Shown here: piece after piece, positions 26,893 through 35,790 of the stretch
Numbering within the stretch: position 1 is the stretch's first letter
Layout: every line of letters starts with the position of its first letter
Origin: Mesorhizobium silamurunense
GTDB lineage: Bacteria; Pseudomonadota; Alphaproteobacteria; Rhizobiales; Rhizobiaceae
Direction: 5' to 3'
DNA length: 49,676 nucleotides
Assembly: GCF_014843825.1 (NCBI RefSeq)
Contig: NZ_JHQR01000003.1
Span: 1-49,676 of the forward strand
The notes under the pieces: model-generated
What the model was told of the DNA's origin: nothing
The model's input: only the letters and a program-made list of their open reading frames with translations
The model's database searches: none
Position numbers and translations under genes: made by a program

Positions 26893-28188
26893 ATGGCCCT
26901 ATCCGACGTCAGATGCCGAAATGCCAGACCCGCCTCCAAGCTCGTTAAACTGTCTGACGGTGGTGGGCTCCAACTTTGGGTGCAACCCACCGGATCTCGG
27001 CTGTGGCGCCTCGCCTATCGATTCGAAGGAAAGCAGAAGCTTCTGGCGCTAGGCGGCTATCCTCTCATTTCCCTCGCCGAGGCACGCCAAGCCCGGGATG
27101 ACGCCAAACGCCTACTGCTGACTGGCATCGACCCCGCACAGGAACGCAGTTTGCGCAAGGCCGGTTCGGTAAAGGACACCTTTCGTTCAATCGCGAACGA
27201 ATATGTTGACAAGCTGAAGAAGGAGGGGCGTGCCGACCGGACGATCAGCAAGGTCAAATGGCTGCTGGACTTTGCCTATCCGACAATCGGTGAAAAATGC
27301 ATTCGAGAGATCGATCCGGCCATAGTCCTTGACGCCCTCCGTCGCGTGGAGGTTCGCGGTCGATATGAGTCGGCGAGACGACTACGCTCCACCATCGGGA
27401 GCGTGTTTAGATACGCAATCGCGACTGCACGCACTGAGGCAGATCCGACGTTCTCACTGAGGGGCGCACTCATTAGTCCGACCGTCACGCCGCGCGCGGC
27501 GATTACCGATCCAAAGGCTTTGGGTGGCTTGCTGAGGGCGATCGATGCATTTGACGGACAGCCCACAACCCGAGCGGCCCTGAGGCTGATGGCACTGCTG
27601 TTTCCCCGACCTGGCGAGCTGCGCGCCGCCGAGTGGGATGAGTTCGATTTCGAAAGATGGGTGTGGACCATACCTGGAGGACGCATGAAGATGCGACGGC
27701 CGCACCGCGTACCCTTTTCAAGTCAGGTCGTCAGTGTCCTGACCTCACTTAGAGAAATCTCTGGTGGTGGAGCACTGCTGTTTCCCAGTGTTCGATCGGG
27801 TTCGCGTCCGATTTCTGACAACACGCTTAACGCCGCCCTGCGCCGTATGGGCTACAGCAAGGAAGAAGCTACCGCGCACGGTTTTCGAGCAACGGCATCA
27901 ACTCTGCTAAACGAATGCGGAAAATGGCATCCGGACGCCATAGAACGGCAGCTGGCCCACATCGAGAGCAACGACGTTCGTCGGGCCTACGCTCGGGCAG
28001 AGCACTGGGAAGAGCGCGTCAAGATGATGCAATGGTGGGCCGATTATCTGGATGAACTCGAGAGCAAAAACGCGCGGGTAATCTCGACCGGGGACACTGC
28101 CGTCCATACACTATCGCGAGGGTCTACTTTGAACCCAACATCGACGCAAACGCCGAGCCGAATCTGCAACCTCCGGAAATTGTCCTGA
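26893..28188 (+). CDS. int: P4-type tyrosine integrase
   Basis: A 431-residue site-specific recombinase of the P4/CP4-57 class. The N-terminal DUF4102 arm-binding domain is clear (LVKLSDGGGLQLWVQPTGSR, LALGGYPLISLAEARQARDD). The C-terminal catalytic residues are present: Arg239 in FPRPGELRAAEWDEF, His329 and Arg332 in AHGFRATASTLLNE, His356 in QLAHIESND and the nucleophile Tyr366 in RRAYARAEHWEER. The ATG at 26893 matches family N-termini (MALSDVRCRNARPASK); the frame extends upstream without support. It looks intact and probably catalysed insertion at tRNA-Phe. Confidence 0.95.
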   Translation: MALSDVRCRNARPASKLVKLSDGGGLQLWVQPTGSRLWRLAYRFEGKQKLLALGGYPLISLAEARQARDDAKRLLLTGIDPAQERSLRKAGSVKDTFRSIANEYVDKLKKEGRADRTISKVKWLLDFAYPTIGEKCIREIDPAIVLDALRRVEVRGRYESARRLRSTIGSVFRYAIATARTEADPTFSLRGALISPTVTPRAAITDPKALGGLLRAIDAFDGQPTTRAALRLMALLFPRPGELRAAEWDEFDFERWVWTIPGGRMKMRRPHRVPFSSQVVSVLTSLREISGGGALLFPSVRSGSRPISDNTLNAALRRMGYSKEEATAHGFRATASTLLNECGKWHPDAIERQLAHIESNDVRRAYARAEHWEERVKMMQWWADYLDELESKNARVISTGDTAVHTLSRGSTLNPTSTQTPSRICNLRKLS

Positions 28189-28512
28189 CGGTCAACAACT
28201 GAAACTGGGCGACCAAGTGGTTGGCCCGGAGGGTCACCGTTTTCTATACAAAATCAATACGTTAGCGGGTGATTCGCCAGCCCCTTTCCTTCGTATTCTA
28301 TCAAATGGCCTGGCGAACCTAAGGACCTGGACGAGGACTAGTTTCCGATGCAGGTGATGTCTCTGTCTTTCCCACGAAAATGGTAGATGGAACGCGTGTT
28401 ACCACAAGGATATGAGCGCGTTTGGTCTGGGGGACCAGGAGCGCAATGGCAACTCCGGTCTTTGTAACACGATGCCGTCAACGCAGCATCAAATCTCACA
28501 GATGTTGGCGCA
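28189..28512. other. Intergenic stretch without recognisable features
   Basis: These 324 bases lie between the integrase and the convergent ABC ATPase gene. I see no credible gene, tRNA remnant, or strong hairpin. The sequence is less GC-rich than the neighbouring core. Confidence 0.4.
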
Positions 28513-29307
28513 CTACCGAGCCAGGAACTGTCGAAAACGATCTGATCGACTCTCGCGGAAGACCTCTTCAGGCGGCCCCTCCTCTTCGACAACTCCTTTG
28601 TGAAGGAATACGACCTTACTCGACACGTCCCGCGCGAAGCCCATCTCATGCGTGACCACGAGCATGGTCCGCCCTTCTTCCGCGAGCGCGCGCATCACTT
28701 TCAGGACCTCGCCGACAAGTTCAGGATCGAGCGCGGACGTCGGTTCGTCGAAAAGCATGACACGGGGTCGTTGGCCGAGCGCACGGGCGATTGCGGCACG
28801 CTGCTGCTGCCCGCCGGAAAGATGTATCGGATAGTGATTAAGTTTGTCGGCGATACCGACCTTGGCCAGAAGCTCCTTTGCCTCCTCTACGCATTCGGCG
28901 CACGTGCGGCCCTGAACGTGGATCGGTGCTTCGATGACGTTCTCAAGCACCTTCTTATGCGACCATAGGTTAAAGCTCTGAAAGACCATGCCCACGCGTG
29001 CGCGGAGGCGATCGACCTGTTTACGGTCAGCTGGCTGCAGGCCGGTTTTCACCTGTCTCATCCGGATGGTCTCGCCACCGATGGAGATTTCTCCGCCGGT
29101 CGGCGTTTCAAGCATGTTGATGCACCGCAACATCGTCGACTTGCCCGAGCCCGAAGACCCGAGGATTGAAACAACATCCCCGTCATAAGCGTCGAGCGAC
29201 ACGCCTTTCAGCACATCGAAAGCGCCGTAGGCTTTTCGCAGATCACGAATGCGGACAGCTGGAGCCGTGGCATCGACAATCGGATTTCTCTGCAGTTGCA
29301 GGCTCAT
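28513..29307 (-). CDS. Polar amino acid ABC transporter ATP-binding protein (HisP/GlnQ type)
   Basis: A 264-residue ATPase of the polar amino acid/opine importers. Walker A is [20 protein letters not shown], signature [19 protein letters not shown] and Walker [21 protein letters not shown], followed by the switch [20 protein letters not shown]. It starts at 29307 inside the end of the permease gene (4-base overlap), so the two were one operon. Its partner permease is frameshifted and no binding protein or second permease is nearby, so it is probably an orphan part of a decaying transporter. Confidence 0.9.
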   Translation of the reverse strand: MSLQLQRNPIVDATAPAVRIRDLRKAYGAFDVLKGVSLDAYDGDVVSILGSSGSGKSTMLRCINMLETPTGGEISIGGETIRMRQVKTGLQPADRKQVDRLRARVGMVFQSFNLWSHKKVLENVIEAPIHVQGRTCAECVEEAKELLAKVGIADKLNHYPIHLSGGQQQRAAIARALGQRPRVMLFDEPTSALDPELVGEVLKVMRALAEEGRTMLVVTHEMGFARDVSSKVVFLHKGVVEEEGPPEEVFRESRSDRFRQFLAR

Positions 29308-30052
29308 ATCGCGTCTTCTCTCTCGATGACGGCTGGCGGTACAGATGTAAGATGCGGCGTCAGCCAGCATTCCAGTAAGTGAATGATCCGCGTGATGACG
29401 TAATTGATGATCAGGTAGATGCTTCCCCCGACAATGAAGACTTCGACAGCGCGGTAGGTTTCGGAAATCAGCTTGGCGGCAAGGCCGGTGACTTCCATCA
29501 TGGTGATCACCGATGCCAGCGCTGTCGCCTTCACCATCAGTATGATTTCATTGCCATAGGCCGGCAGGGCCTGGCGGACGGCAAGGGGCAGGATGATGCG
29601 TCGGAATATCAGGAACCGGCTCATGCCGCAGGCCCGGGCAGCCTCGATCTGCCCCTCCGGCACGGACTGCAGGCCACCGCGGATTATTTCACTTCCGTAG
29701 GCGGCCGTGTTCCGCGCAAGCGCGATTATGGCGCACCAGTAAGGCTGGCGCAGGACCGGCCACAGCACGCTATGCCGAATTGCCGGAAACTGGCCAAGAC
29801 CGTAGTAGATCAGGAAAATTTGCACCAGCAGGGAGGAGTGGAGCGGAACGCGAAGATGTAACTACGAGCGACCCACTCGACCGGGCGGCTGCCCGATAGC
29901 CGCAGCATTGCCAGCACCAGGGCAAGGACCATTCCGAGCCCGACCGAGATGAATGCCAGTTGCAGCGTCAATGGAACGCCGGGCAGCAGGCGCAGCAGGG
30001 CATCAAGCAGGGATCCGCCACGCTCAAGAAGGTGTTGCAAACTGGAAAACAA
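29304..30052 (-). pseudogene. Amino acid ABC permease (HisM type), frameshifted
   Basis: Two minus-strand frames together make one permease of about 248 residues. The N-terminal part (30052 down to about 29830) ends YIFAFRSTPPCWCKFS and stop. The next frame continues LLVQIFLIYYGLGQF and runs to the normal C-terminus with EAARACGMSRFLIFRRIILP, the EAA coupling loop. In intact relatives FRGTPLLVQIFLIYYG is unbroken, so the shift lies at the CCTCCC run near 29828-29834. A one-base deletion or two-base insertion explains it. This is either a real mutation or a sequencing error. No binding-protein gene lies upstream in 30053-30270. Confidence 0.85.
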
Positions 30053-30270
30053 CCAAGCCTCGCACTGGCCTTCCTGTCTTGATCTTATGGTCTATGCAAA
30101 CGCGCCTCATCGCGGATTGGATAGCGAAAAAGTGGCACCTATCAAAGACGCCTGGTTGAAGTCGCGGCGAAGTGGCAACAGGCTCTGTGCCGGCGAGTTG
30201 ACGTTATTGCTTTAGGGCGTAACTTTCATCCTCCGACCGGCGTACCCGCCGGTGGCAAGAGGACCTGATC

Positions 30271-31353
30271 ATGGCGAAGAATGTGCTCGTTCTGATCGGC
30301 ACCCGCAAAGGTGCCTTCATCCTGGAAAGTGATTCCAAGCGCAAATCGTGGGGTCTCAAAGGTCCATTCTGCGCGACATGGCCGATGAACCATCTTGTCG
30401 GCAACCCGACGACAGGCACGATCTACGGCGGCGGTGGCAATGAATGGTTCGGCCCGGCCGTCTGGAAATCGACAGATCTCGGAGAGAGCTGGACGCATTC
30501 GAGTAAGGGGCTCGCCTATGAGCGAGGCGCCGAGCCGATCACAGCGGTGTGGAGCGTCGCGCCGAACAACGGCATTCTTTATGCCGGCGTGCAGCCTGCC
30601 GGCCTGTTCCGTTCCGACGATCGCGGTGAGACCTGGCAGCATGTTGAAGGGCTGCGAAAACACCCGTCACGCCCACAGTGGAGCCCTGGCAACGCCGGCC
30701 TGATCCTTCATTCGATGGTGCTTCACCCGAATGATGAGAACCAGATGTGGATCGGCATCTCGGCGGCCGGCGTATTCTATACGTCGGACCGGGGCAAGAC
30801 ATGGGAGGCCCGCAACAAAGGAACCCGTGCCGATTTCCTACCGGAGGGAGAAAACTATCCAGAGTTCGGCCAGTGCGTTCACAACTTCGTCATGGCTGCG
30901 GGGAAGCCTGACCGGCTCTACCAGCAGAACCATTGCGGCATGTACCGCTCGGACGACGGCGGCAAGAGCTGGCAGAGCATAGAGCAAGGTCTGCCGTCGA
31001 GCTTCGGCTTCCCGGTGGCTGCCCACTCGAGCAACCCCGACACGGTCTTCATGATCCCACTCAACGGGGATACGGCGGGCCGCTATATGCCCGATGCGAA
31101 GGCAGCGGTGTGGCGCACGCGCGACGCGGGCAAGACTTGGCAGGACTTGCGCGAAGGCCTGCCGCAGCAAAACGCCTATTTCGGTGTGCTGAGGCAGGCG
31201 ATGGCGACGGATCGGCTGGAGCCGGGCGGCGTCTATTTCGGCACATCGAGCGGCACGGTATTTGCCAGCGCCAACGAGGGCGATAGTTTTGCACCTATCG
31301 CCGAGCATCTGCCTGTCATCACCTCGGTCGAGACAATGGTGGTCGAAGGGTAA
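30271..31353 (+). CDS. BNR/Asp-box repeat beta-propeller protein
   Basis: A 360-residue protein built of sialidase-like Asp-box repeats (STDLGESWTH, SDDRGETWQH, TSDRGKTWEA, SDDGGKSWQS, TRDAGKTWQD, and a weaker final SANEGDSFAP). These mark a beta-propeller similar to exo-alpha-sialidase and sortilin-like proteins. There is no signal peptide, so it is likely cytoplasmic. No sialidase arginine triad is evident, so I do not call it a glycosidase. It is followed after five bases by a MoaD/ThiS-like gene, a pairing that suggests a joint function. Confidence 0.85.
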   Translation: MAKNVLVLIGTRKGAFILESDSKRKSWGLKGPFCATWPMNHLVGNPTTGTIYGGGGNEWFGPAVWKSTDLGESWTHSSKGLAYERGAEPITAVWSVAPNNGILYAGVQPAGLFRSDDRGETWQHVEGLRKHPSRPQWSPGNAGLILHSMVLHPNDENQMWIGISAAGVFYTSDRGKTWEARNKGTRADFLPEGENYPEFGQCVHNFVMAAGKPDRLYQQNHCGMYRSDDGGKSWQSIEQGLPSSFGFPVAAHSSNPDTVFMIPLNGDTAGRYMPDAKAAVWRTRDAGKTWQDLREGLPQQNAYFGVLRQAMATDRLEPGGVYFGTSSGTVFASANEGDSFAPIAEHLPVITSVETMVVEG

Positions 31354-31358
31354 GGACT

Positions 31359-31664
31359 GTGCCGAAAGATTCGCGTCATACGCGACCCAGCCAGACCGTT
31401 GCAATCACGGTGCGATTGCCCGGCGTGCTGGTGGACCTGTTCCCAGGCTCGACACGCTCGGTGACGATGCCGGCATCAACTGTTGACGAGATGATGGATG
31501 AGTTCGACCGGCGGTGGCCGGGCATGCGCGACAGGCTCTGCGACTCGACGCCGGCGATCAGAAAGCACATCAACGTCTTCGTTGACGGCGAGCGCGCCAG
31601 GCTTGATACGCCGCTCGAACCGGGGGCGAAGGTGTTCGTCATCATAGCGATCAGCGGAGGATAG
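31359..31664 (+). CDS. MoaD/ThiS-like ubiquitin-fold protein
   Basis: A 101-residue beta-grasp protein. It has VAITVRLPGVLVDLFPGSTR, STVDEMMDEFDRRWPGMRDR, INVFVDGERARLDTPLEPGA and ends VFVIIAISGG with the C-terminal Gly-Gly needed for adenylation and thiocarboxylation. MoaD/ThiS-like proteins donate sulfur in cofactor or metabolite synthesis, or modify proteins. The GTG start at 31359 follows the propeller gene by five bases; no E1-like or MoaE-like partner lies nearby. Sulfur carrier function is likely, the acceptor unknown. Confidence 0.82.
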   Translation: MPKDSRHTRPSQTVAITVRLPGVLVDLFPGSTRSVTMPASTVDEMMDEFDRRWPGMRDRLCDSTPAIRKHINVFVDGERARLDTPLEPGAKVFVIIAISGG

Positions 31665-31911
31665 GTTTCGGGACGATCTACTTTTCGACGCTTACGTCCC
31701 GCCCGGACATCGCCGTCTGCCACGGAAGAGCAAAAAAACACCGCAGCGCGACCCTTCGCGCCAGTCCGTTCACCCAGGCTGCCCGCGACTCGCCACCAGA
31801 TGGAAGTTCGGAGGGAGGTCAGCCCAAGCTGACTGTTTCAGGACGGACATGTTGAATCCTCGTCGACAAATCCGTCATGGTCGTCATCTCCGTTGTCACC
31901 GTTCTCCTCAT

Positions 31912-32685
31912 CTATGCGTCCGTCGACATCATTATCAATTTTGTCGCCGCAAAACCCCGTGAGGGTCGTGACATGAACATACGGTGTGAACCAGGCACGC
32001 GCCACGCCGTCTTATCGAGCAAGGCTATAGGGTGGTCATTTGCGCCAACCCATTTGTCGGCGTCGCCGACGTCATCCATCAACATGATTAGTTCGTCCGC
32101 CGTCATATTTTTTTCGAGCTTTATAGGTTTTGTAATGGGTGGGACTCTGTGGATATGGCCATTGAGTTCAACCGGCTCTGTGTTTCGGAGTTCGCCGAAA
32201 TCCGGACCCGAGAAATCCAATCCAGCCTTGAAGGCTAAATAGAGCTTAGCATGTCCCTCGGCTGCCTCATGTCCGTGCTCCGCCTCTGGTATCTCGGTAA
32301 GGATGCCAATTGAATCGAGTGCCTTGCTCGGATCTACCCAGACCTCGACGAATCCCTTCGTCGTCTTTGCCGCGCGCGCAATCCGTGCGCCTCCTTGAGT
32401 AATCGAGTCGAACTGAACTGCTATCTGATGCGATCCATCCGAGAGGGTAACCAGAGGCGATTTTGTGATTTCAAGTAGTCCCGAAAATAGGATCACTTCC
32501 GGCTTTCCTTCGGGTTTTTTCCCAAATACCACCGATGTCACACCGATTGCCTGCCCGAAAATGGCTCCCCCTCGAACTGCCAACGGCGATGAAAATGGGG
32601 CAAAAGCATCCTGTCCAGAAGATTCTCCAACCGAGAAGCTGATCGTAGCAAATAGCACGCTAAGTAGACAGGTAAGAGCTCTCAT
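31912..32685 (-). CDS. Putative secreted protein of unknown function
   Basis: A 257-residue protein that I do not recognise. The first 24 residues (ALTCLLSVLFATISFSVGES) form a signal peptide. The mature part has PLAVRGGAIFGQAIGVTSVV, SDGSHQIAVQFDSITQGGAR and a histidine-rich EAEHGHEAAEGHAK segment that could bind metal. The start is supported by GGGAGATGG just upstream. It stands alone, with 247 empty bases on one side and a divergent gap on the other. Codon use is less GC-rich than in the core genes. Confidence 0.6.
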   Translation of the reverse strand: MRALTCLLSVLFATISFSVGESSGQDAFAPFSSPLAVRGGAIFGQAIGVTSVVFGKKPEGKPEVILFSGLLEITKSPLVTLSDGSHQIAVQFDSITQGGARIARAAKTTKGFVEVWVDPSKALDSIGILTEIPEAEHGHEAAEGHAKLYLAFKAGLDFSGPDFGELRNTEPVELNGHIHRVPPITKPIKLEKNMTADELIMLMDDVGDADKWVGANDHPIALLDKTAWRVPGSHRMFMSRPSRGFAATKLIMMSTDA

Positions 32686-33203
32686 CTGACCATCTCCCTG
32701 AATTTCTGATGTATTTAACGTTATTAATTTGCCTCAAACCCGGATTGGCCTGTGCAGTGACTAGCCGATCGAAGCCAGATCGACTTCTCTTCGGCTCACC
32801 CAAGGGTTTCTTCGCCATAAAAACCACACTTGTAACCTGCATTTACAAACTTGGCTCTCTCGACAGTCTCCGTACGAGCTAATTGAGGTAGCTTGGCCTC
32901 TGTGTTTCGTAGATTGGAGAGAGACAAGCAATAGGTTTTGCGCTCAAAGCGAGGCAGGGATCCTGTATTGAGAAGTGATGTATCGTCTTGGTCGGTGTAA
33001 CCCCTTCGCTCCTTTTTTTGACTTTGTCTGCGCGAAATTGGTCCAGATACCTGAAATATCAGCCTCGACAACGCGTCGCCGGCCAATACCAGCAGCACCG
33101 ACTATTAGATGAAAGCACATCGTGATCCAGCCGTGAGCCGCCAGCTAGCCCAGCGAAGTAGCATAAAGATAAGTTTCTGCCGCTCAATTGGAAGGAGATA
33201 CCG
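32686..33203. other. Divergent intergenic region
   Basis: These 518 bases separate two divergently read genes of unknown function, so promoters for both are expected here. I could not identify clear -35/-10 boxes. A minus-strand reading frame at 32796-33098 has no ribosome site and no recognisable domain, so I do not call it. An AAGGAGAT ribosome site for the next gene lies at 33192-33199. Confidence 0.4.
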
Positions 33204-34013
33204 ATGCCCAGCCAAAGGAAACCGCGTAGTCCATCTCAGCAGACTGCAAGCACGACGCCCAGCGGACGCCTTCCGCGAGGCCAAGACTATCTACACACCA
33301 TTCGATCCGACCAGTATATCGAGTTCTCACCTGGCCTGCTGGGTGACGGTATGGAGCTCTTCAGCGAATTCGTTACGCTGGTCGGTATTCCCCTTGATCC
33401 CCCTATAGGAAATACCGACACGATCATGGAGCGCCTCGATGATGCGACTTCCGATGCGCCGGTTCCGACACGAATTGTGGCTTTTGCAAATGTCAGCGCG
33501 GCGCCAGTCAAACTGAAAGGTAACGGCGCACTTGCCGGATACTATGATCTATATGTTACGCTTTCCCCGACGCGAGAGTCAGTAGGTGAAGCTATTTATC
33601 ATTTCGAAGATGATACCAACGGTACATTCGAAAGCAAGGCTGAATTCTGGCCACTTTTCGAACTTCGCCCCCTAGGTCAGGGACATTCGATTTTTGTCGA
33701 CACTGGCGTTGCGCGAGTACCAGGCTTTCCGATGAACATCGGGAGTGCGGGGGGCCGATGGTCGATGAGGCCACCGACTGATCGCGTGGTAACTTCCTTC
33801 AGAGCCGCCCCCTTCTTTTATGAAGGAGAGGTCATCATCACGGCGCAGCGAGACGGCCAGATTTCTCCCTTGGTCGCTATGCAGCACGCGGGCCCAACGA
33901 TTGCGGCATGCGCCAAAGATCAAGCGGAATTTACTTCGGCCGACTATGCCGGTCGCATGGGCCGAGTCCGGTTTGGCACGACCAAGCCAGCGGCCAACCG
34001 GGAGCTTGAGTGA
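33204..34013 (+). CDS. Hypothetical protein coupled to the UbiB-like gene
   Basis: A 269-residue soluble protein with no family that I recognise. After a low-complexity start (SQRKPRSPSQQTASTTPSGR) it contains YIEFSPGLLGDGMELFSEFV, RIVAFANVSAAPVKLKGNGA and YYDLYVTLSPTRESVGEAIY, suggestive of a beta-sandwich. There is no signal peptide or membrane segment. A strong AAGGAGAT site precedes the ATG by four bases, so this is a real, well-translated gene. Its stop overlaps the GTG start of the kinase-like gene (GTGA), so the two proteins probably work together. Confidence 0.7.
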   Translation: MPSQRKPRSPSQQTASTTPSGRLPRGQDYLHTIRSDQYIEFSPGLLGDGMELFSEFVTLVGIPLDPPIGNTDTIMERLDDATSDAPVPTRIVAFANVSAAPVKLKGNGALAGYYDLYVTLSPTRESVGEAIYHFEDDTNGTFESKAEFWPLFELRPLGQGHSIFVDTGVARVPGFPMNIGSAGGRWSMRPPTDRVVTSFRAAPFFYEGEVIITAQRDGQISPLVAMQHAGPTIAACAKDQAEFTSADYAGRMGRVRFGTTKPAANRELE

Positions 34014-35287
34014 ATAGCGTGCGGTTAGGGCTGCAGGTTCTTGGCAGGGCCTCGCATACCGTGATAGTGCTCACGGGCGCAGCCCTACGTTTCGGCACGA
34101 GCCGATTAGGAAATGCGGCGGCCAGAGACAGGCCGCCGACGTATTCTCTTGGAGCGGCAGTCTTCCACGTCGCCCGCAGTCTTGGTGGCGGCTGGATCAA
34201 GATCGCACAGATTTTATCTACGCGCCACGACCTCTTTTCAGCGACCGACATCGCGCTTCTCTCAACTCTTCGCGCCAGCTGCAGCCACCAACCCCTTGCC
34301 CTGGTTATCGCTGATGAGGACGCATGGATAAGGGAAATCTTTGACATACAGCCGCATCCGATCGCCTCCGGCGCTATTGCTCAAGTTCATCTAGCAACTG
34401 ATCGACGAACGGGGGACCTGATTGCGCTGAAGTTAAAAAAAATTGGAATTGACCAGCTGATAGGGTTGGACCTACGGCTCTTCTCCGCAGCCGCGCGCAT
34501 TTTGGCTAGGGTTCCTCAAATTCGCTCGATTCCGATCAAAGAACTATCAAAAGATATATCGGACAAACTTTATGAACAGCTCGATTTCGAAAAGGAAGCT
34601 CTTAATATTGAAATATTTAGGTCTTGGAATTTTTTTCCTAAACGGATTAGATTTCCGACTGTAGTTTGCCGACCATCCAAAAATATACTTGCTATGTCTT
34701 TCGAGACAAACCTGACTCCAATCGATCAATCAAATTGTGAAAATCAACATGAAGTTATTAAAGATTGCATGCGGTCGATTTTTGAAATGATTTTCTTTTT
34801 TGGAATTGTTCATTGTGATATCCACCCTGGAAACTTACAGTTGAACCAATATTCCCAGCTATTGTATCTTGATTTCGGACTAGTTTCCCGCATGGAAGCA
34901 GCCACGATGGGGAACTTTCGTGAATTTTTTTTGAGCGTCTCACTTGGAAAGGGAGACATCGCGGCCAACATAATAGTTAATACAGCGATATCAGTTCCAG
35001 AAATTTTCGATATTGACAAATTCCGTTTTGACGTTTCGAAGTTAATTTCTAGCTATTCTCGTCTAACAGCTGAAAAGTTTAGCCTGACGACATTTGTAAG
35101 TAATCTTTATTTAATTCAGAGGTCTCATGGTGTTTACGGAACTCCCGAATTCTTTTGGCCAATTTACGCACTATTTTGCATCGAGGGTCTCGTAAGGAAA
35201 CAGCATCCAAAACTCGACTTCCAACGCATGGCCATGGACTATATTATCGAGCGCCGCTTTGGAGCCGCACCATCCATTGAGCGCTGA
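34010..35287 (+). CDS. UbiB/ABC1 (AarF) family atypical kinase-like protein
   Basis: A 425-residue member of the UbiB/ADCK family, whose best-known members support quinone synthesis. Recognisable motifs are the A-rich loop (IASGAIAQVHLAT, residues 118-130), Lys141 in IALKLKK, Glu194 in LDFEKEALNI, the catalytic HCDIHPGNL (Asp270) and the metal-binding LDFG (Asp288). The family-defining KxGQ motif is altered to KIAQ at residues 64-67, and no C-terminal membrane helices are obvious. The coding region is strikingly AT-rich between 34540 and 35170, unlike everything around it, which suggests separate acquisition. It ends 35 bases from the convergent thioesterase gene. Confidence 0.85.
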   Translation: MNSVRLGLQVLGRASHTVIVLTGAALRFGTSRLGNAAARDRPPTYSLGAAVFHVARSLGGGWIKIAQILSTRHDLFSATDIALLSTLRASCSHQPLALVIADEDAWIREIFDIQPHPIASGAIAQVHLATDRRTGDLIALKLKKIGIDQLIGLDLRLFSAAARILARVPQIRSIPIKELSKDISDKLYEQLDFEKEALNIEIFRSWNFFPKRIRFPTVVCRPSKNILAMSFETNLTPIDQSNCENQHEVIKDCMRSIFEMIFFFGIVHCDIHPGNLQLNQYSQLLYLDFGLVSRMEAATMGNFREFFLSVSLGKGDIAANIIVNTAISVPEIFDIDKFRFDVSKLISSYSRLTAEKFSLTTFVSNLYLIQRSHGVYGTPEFFWPIYALFCIEGLVRKQHPKLDFQRMAMDYIIERRFGAAPSIER

Positions 35288-35322
35288 CAGCGTTGCCAAG
35301 TCGATGCGCAGAGTTCTCCGGG

Positions 35323-35790
35323 TCAAGTGTGAGTGAACTGCTGGAGTGCTCTGGCAAGATCCTCAGGTGGTGTAACAGCCTGCAGGCCTCGACTTGTTAC
35401 CTCCATGCAACCAATCTCCTGAAACCCTTTCGCCATTAAAATATTCTCGCCGCCATTGATAACCATATAATCAAAGTCGAGGCCAATCTTGTGTTGACGA
35501 AGATAAGCGAGTCGCATTCGAACCTCGATTTCGTCAAGGGCATGGAGCTCTTCGTAGTATTCGCAAGACACTTGCAGTGTTACTAACCGAAAATTCCCTT
35601 TCAAGTCGGCTACAATCCCTGCCGCATAAGCCTTTAGAAACGACTCTCGGCAGCGACCTTGCCAAGATATGTGTCGGGCGAAATACACATTGCCCACGAC
35701 ATTTGTGTCCTCAAAAGTTACGAGGTGCCGATACACAAACGGCTTGCGCGAATCCAATGCCGAATCGCGAATATTGGTGTACGCGGTCAT
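35323..35790 (-). CDS. tebC: Enediyne-type hot-dog thioesterase (TebC/E10)
   Basis: A 155-residue hot-dog thioesterase of the enediyne class (CalE7, SgcE10, DynE7). The diagnostic segment is VTFEDTNVVGNVYFARHISW followed by QGRCRESFL, which has the class Asn, Val, Tyr and Arg residues and lacks the acid of ordinary 4-hydroxybenzoyl-CoA thioesterases. In known systems it hydrolyses and decarboxylates the polyene from the synthase carrier domain. Its ATG overlaps the stop of the synthase gene by four bases, so it is translated with it. It is the last gene of the coupled operon. Confidence 0.93.
   Translation of the reverse strand: MTAYTNIRDSALDSRKPFVYRHLVTFEDTNVVGNVYFARHISWQGRCRESFLKAYAAGIVADLKGNFRLVTLQVSCEYYEELHALDEIEVRMRLAYLRQHKIGLDFDYMVINGGENILMAKGFQEIGCMEVTSRGLQAVTPPEDLARALQQFTHT

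Noticed and set aside
30271..31353. Calling the BNR protein a sialidase
   Set aside because: Asp-box repeats alone do not show activity; I cannot find the arginine triad or a signal peptide.
32796..33098. Minus-strand 100-codon frame upstream of the secreted protein
   Set aside because: No ribosome site or family, and it occupies the control region between two divergent genes.
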